This document shows positions 62,319 to 64,000 of a stretch of 64,000 nucleotides of DNA, in pieces; within the stretch, counting starts at the first letter, position 1; every line of letters starts with the position of its first letter. This DNA comes from Streptomyces sp. NBC_00878. Lineage in GTDB: Bacteria > Actinomycetota > Actinomycetes > Streptomycetales > Streptomycetaceae. Location: positions 248,001 to 312,000 of the forward strand of contig NZ_JAPEOK010000001.1 of assembly GCF_026341515.1 (NCBI RefSeq), in the 5' to 3' direction. Position numbers and translations under genes: made by a program. Under the pieces are notes generated by a model. That model searched no databases. It was not told the DNA's origin and saw only the letters and a program-made list of their open reading frames with translations.

Positions 62319-63017
62319 ATGACCTCCGTACTCATCGTCAACGACCAGTCCCTGCAGCGCCTCGGTCTGCGGATGCTGCTGGCCGCAGAGCCCGATCTGA
62401 CGGTCGTCGGCGAGGCGGCGTCCGGAGCCGAGGCCGTCCGTATCAGCGCCGAGCTCAACCCCGACGTCGTTCTGCTGGACAGCAACATCTCCGACGCGGA
62501 CGGCATCGAGGCCATCCGCCGCATCGCGCACCCCTCCCCCTTCCCTCAGGTTCCCGGACTCTCCAGAGCAGGAGGGCCGCGCCCGCGCGTACTGGCCCTG
62601 ACGCCCGTCAACCACGAGGGGTACGCCCACGCCGCCCTGCGCGCCGGGGCCGCCGGATTCCTTCTCCAGCACACCACCCCCGACGAACTCACCGCGGCCA
62701 TCCGCATCGTGGCCGCCGGAGACGCCGTCATCACTCCCAGCCTGACGCGCACACTCATCGACACCGTCCGCCGGGAGCGTCCTGCCCGCCGTCCCGAAGG
62801 GGACATCGGGCTGGGCACTCTCACCGGGCGCGAACGCGACGTCCTCACCGCCGTCGCCTCCGGCTGGTCCAACACCGAGATCGCCGAGCGGCTGTCCATC
62901 GCTCCGACCACGGTCAAGTCCCATGTCAGTCACATCCTCGCCAAGATCGGCGCCCACGCCCGCGTCCAGGCGGTGGTCTTCGCCTACGAGTCCGGCCTGG
63001 TCCGACCGGCGGCCTGA
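62319..63017 (+). CDS. NarL/FixJ-type response regulator with altered receiver
   Basis: The 232-residue protein has a receiver domain and a LuxR-type HTH (LTGRERDVLTAVASGWSNTEIAERLSIAPTTVKSHVSHILAKIGAHARVQAV). The phospho-acceptor D54 is kept (LLDSNISDADG), but the acidic pair reads N8-D9 (IVNDQ) instead of D-D, and the conserved Lys is Gln117 (GFLLQHTTP). A ~15-residue insertion (SPFPQVPGLSRAGG) precedes beta-4. No histidine kinase is adjacent. Phosphorylation-independent or ligand-type control is likely. Confidence 0.88.
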   Translation: MTSVLIVNDQSLQRLGLRMLLAAEPDLTVVGEAASGAEAVRISAELNPDVVLLDSNISDADGIEAIRRIAHPSPFPQVPGLSRAGGPRPRVLALTPVNHEGYAHAALRAGAAGFLLQHTTPDELTAAIRIVAAGDAVITPSLTRTLIDTVRRERPARRPEGDIGLGTLTGRERDVLTAVASGWSNTEIAERLSIAPTTVKSHVSHILAKIGAHARVQAVVFAYESGLVRPAA

Positions 63018-63226
63018 GGACGCTCGGGCGGCGCCCGTGCCGCCTCCCACCTGCGACGCCGGGGAATCCGGCACATCCCGGATGTGGTCCGACAGCCGGA
63101 TCCCGCCGCAGGCACCGGTACCCCTTCGAATTCACACGGAGTTCCCCGCCCGGGTGCAGGCAGGGGGCCTCGTGGCGCATTCTTGCTGTGTCAGCCACTC
63201 GGCGGCGCACGGACGAGGTAGGGCCG

Positions 63227-64000
63227 ATGACTGGGAGAGCCGAGCACGACACCCGGACGCCCGGACGCCTGGCCGCGCTGCTGACGGAGACCACGGCCGA
63301 GGCGATCAGCGCGGCCGACGGCTTCGCCGGGGGCGTGTACCTGCGCTCCAGCACGCCCGGACTGCTGCGGCTGGCCCTGCTCTCGGGACTGCCCGGGCCG
63401 CTGTTCCGCGCCTGGTGGCGACTGCACGTCGACAGCCGGTTCCCGGTCGCGGACGCCTACCGGCTGAGCGTCCAGGTGGTGCTCCCGGACGCCACGGAGA
63501 CGATGCGCCGCTTCCCCCAGTTCGCGGCGGGTCTGCCGTTCCCGTTCGGGTCCGTGTACGTGCCCGTCGTGGGAGCGTCCACGGTCTACGGCGTGCTGAC
63601 CCTCCTGCGCCCCTCGGCGTCGGACGCCACCGAGGTACTGCCCGCCGTTGACCGTATGGCACAGCTGGCCGAGGATCTGGGCGCGGCTCTGCTGCACCTG
63701 GAGGACAGCGAGGGGACCCCGGTCGTCTGGGACGACGAACCGCTGTGCGTGCGGCCACCGGCCGCGGGCCCTCCCGCCGCCCCCATCGGGCGTTTCACCT
63801 GGGATCCGACCACGGACGTCGTGACCGCCGACGACCGGCTGCATGCGCTGCTCGGGGTGGCGCCGGGACAGTCCGCCGACACCCCGCAGGCGCTCGCGGA
63901 CGCCGTGGCCGCCGCCGACGCCCACCAGATCCTGGCCGCCCTGCGCGAGACGGCCGCGGGAAGGCCGCCGCCTCTGCCGCTGCATGTGCACTCCGTCGAC
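63227..64000 (+). CDS. GAF/PAS sensor protein, 3' end outside window
   Basis: The open frame from ATG 63227 (GAGGTAGGG upstream) runs 258 codons to the edge. Residues ~10-165 look like a GAF-type fold (LLTETTAEAISAADGFAGGVYL, FPFGSVYVPVVGASTVYGVLTLL, MAQLAEDLGAALLHL). Residues ~185-258 begin a PAS domain (GRFTWDPTTDVVTADDRLHALLGVAPGQ). The N-terminal organisation resembles the SpoIIE-type proteins of Streptomyces, so a PP2C output beyond the edge is plausible but not seen. Confidence 0.7.
   Translation, partial: MTGRAEHDTRTPGRLAALLTETTAEAISAADGFAGGVYLRSSTPGLLRLALLSGLPGPLFRAWWRLHVDSRFPVADAYRLSVQVVLPDATETMRRFPQFAAGLPFPFGSVYVPVVGASTVYGVLTLLRPSASDATEVLPAVDRMAQLAEDLGAALLHLEDSEGTPVVWDDEPLCVRPPAAGPPAAPIGRFTWDPTTDVVTADDRLHALLGVAPGQSADTPQALADAVAAADAHQILAALRETAAGRPPPLPLHVHSVD

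Overview
This 64 kb window is high-GC actinomycete chromosome and almost certainly Streptomyces. The support is strong G/C bias at third codon positions, GTG starts, many secreted enzymes, a snapalysin, ANTAR and SigB/SigF-type regulators, SpoIIE-type phosphatases, a DUF574 methyltransferase and a DUF5994 protein. I see no rRNA, tRNA, CRISPR array, prophage or large biosynthetic cluster. The content is accessory catabolism, secreted hydrolases and signalling, with an unusually high number of decayed genes.

Layout. 0-5 kb: a partial YdcF-like membrane protein, an ABC exporter pair whose permease carries a frameshift, and an HTH protein. 5-14 kb: snapalysin, an aldo/keto reductase, a VOC protein, a secreted M4 metalloprotease, a mycothiol-dependent isomerase-like protein, a small P-loop kinase, and a long-type argG that looks leaderless and has an ARG box in its promoter. 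14-20 kb: a carbohydrate locus with a secreted six-hairpin-like hydrolase, a LacI regulator and a GH110-type alpha-galactosidase. 20-27 kb: a TauD-type dioxygenase behind an ACGTAT repeat array, an isochorismatase-fold protein, glutamine-dependent NAD synthetase, an Lrp regulator, a DUF574 methyltransferase beside the ruins of a second copy, and a Nudix hydrolase.

27-31 kb: a sugar-acid module (IlvD/Edd dehydratase, IclR regulator, zinc dehydrogenase). 31-32 kb: a gene graveyard (LacI, Gfo/Idh/MocA and isomerase fragments). 32-41 kb: the most coherent catabolic system here. A D-2-hydroxyacid dehydrogenase and a LysR regulator diverge from a seven-gene run: pxpA, pxpB, pxpC, an MHS-type transporter, an SDR, a PLP aminotransferase and an RraA/HMG-aldolase-type lyase, closed by a strong hairpin. 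Together they suggest lactam opening, transamination and aldol cleavage to pyruvate of a 4-hydroxylated pyroglutamate or glutamate derivative. 41-50 kb: stress regulation (DUF5994, two GNAT-like paralogues, three ANTAR proteins, a SigB/SigF-type sigma factor, a PRC-barrel protein), interrupted by an IS607-type element with TnpA and TnpB.

50-56 kb: a wrecked two-component/TAXI locus. The TAXI binding protein has its N-terminal lobe replaced by tandem repeats, the histidine kinase is intact, and the response regulator keeps only its DNA-binding domain. It is abutted by fused remains of a LigI-like amidohydrolase and a broken MFS transporter. 55-64 kb: a multidomain SpoIIE phosphatase translationally coupled to a XylF-like sugar-binding lipoprotein with a relic permease end nearby, a Ser/Thr kinase with a PQQ-like propeller, an atypical NarL-type response regulator behind TetR-like operators, and a partial GAF/PAS protein.

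Short tandem repeats recur across the window, notably 9-bp (three-codon) units at gene ends, plus 13-, 21- and 24-27-bp arrays. They suggest active replication slippage.
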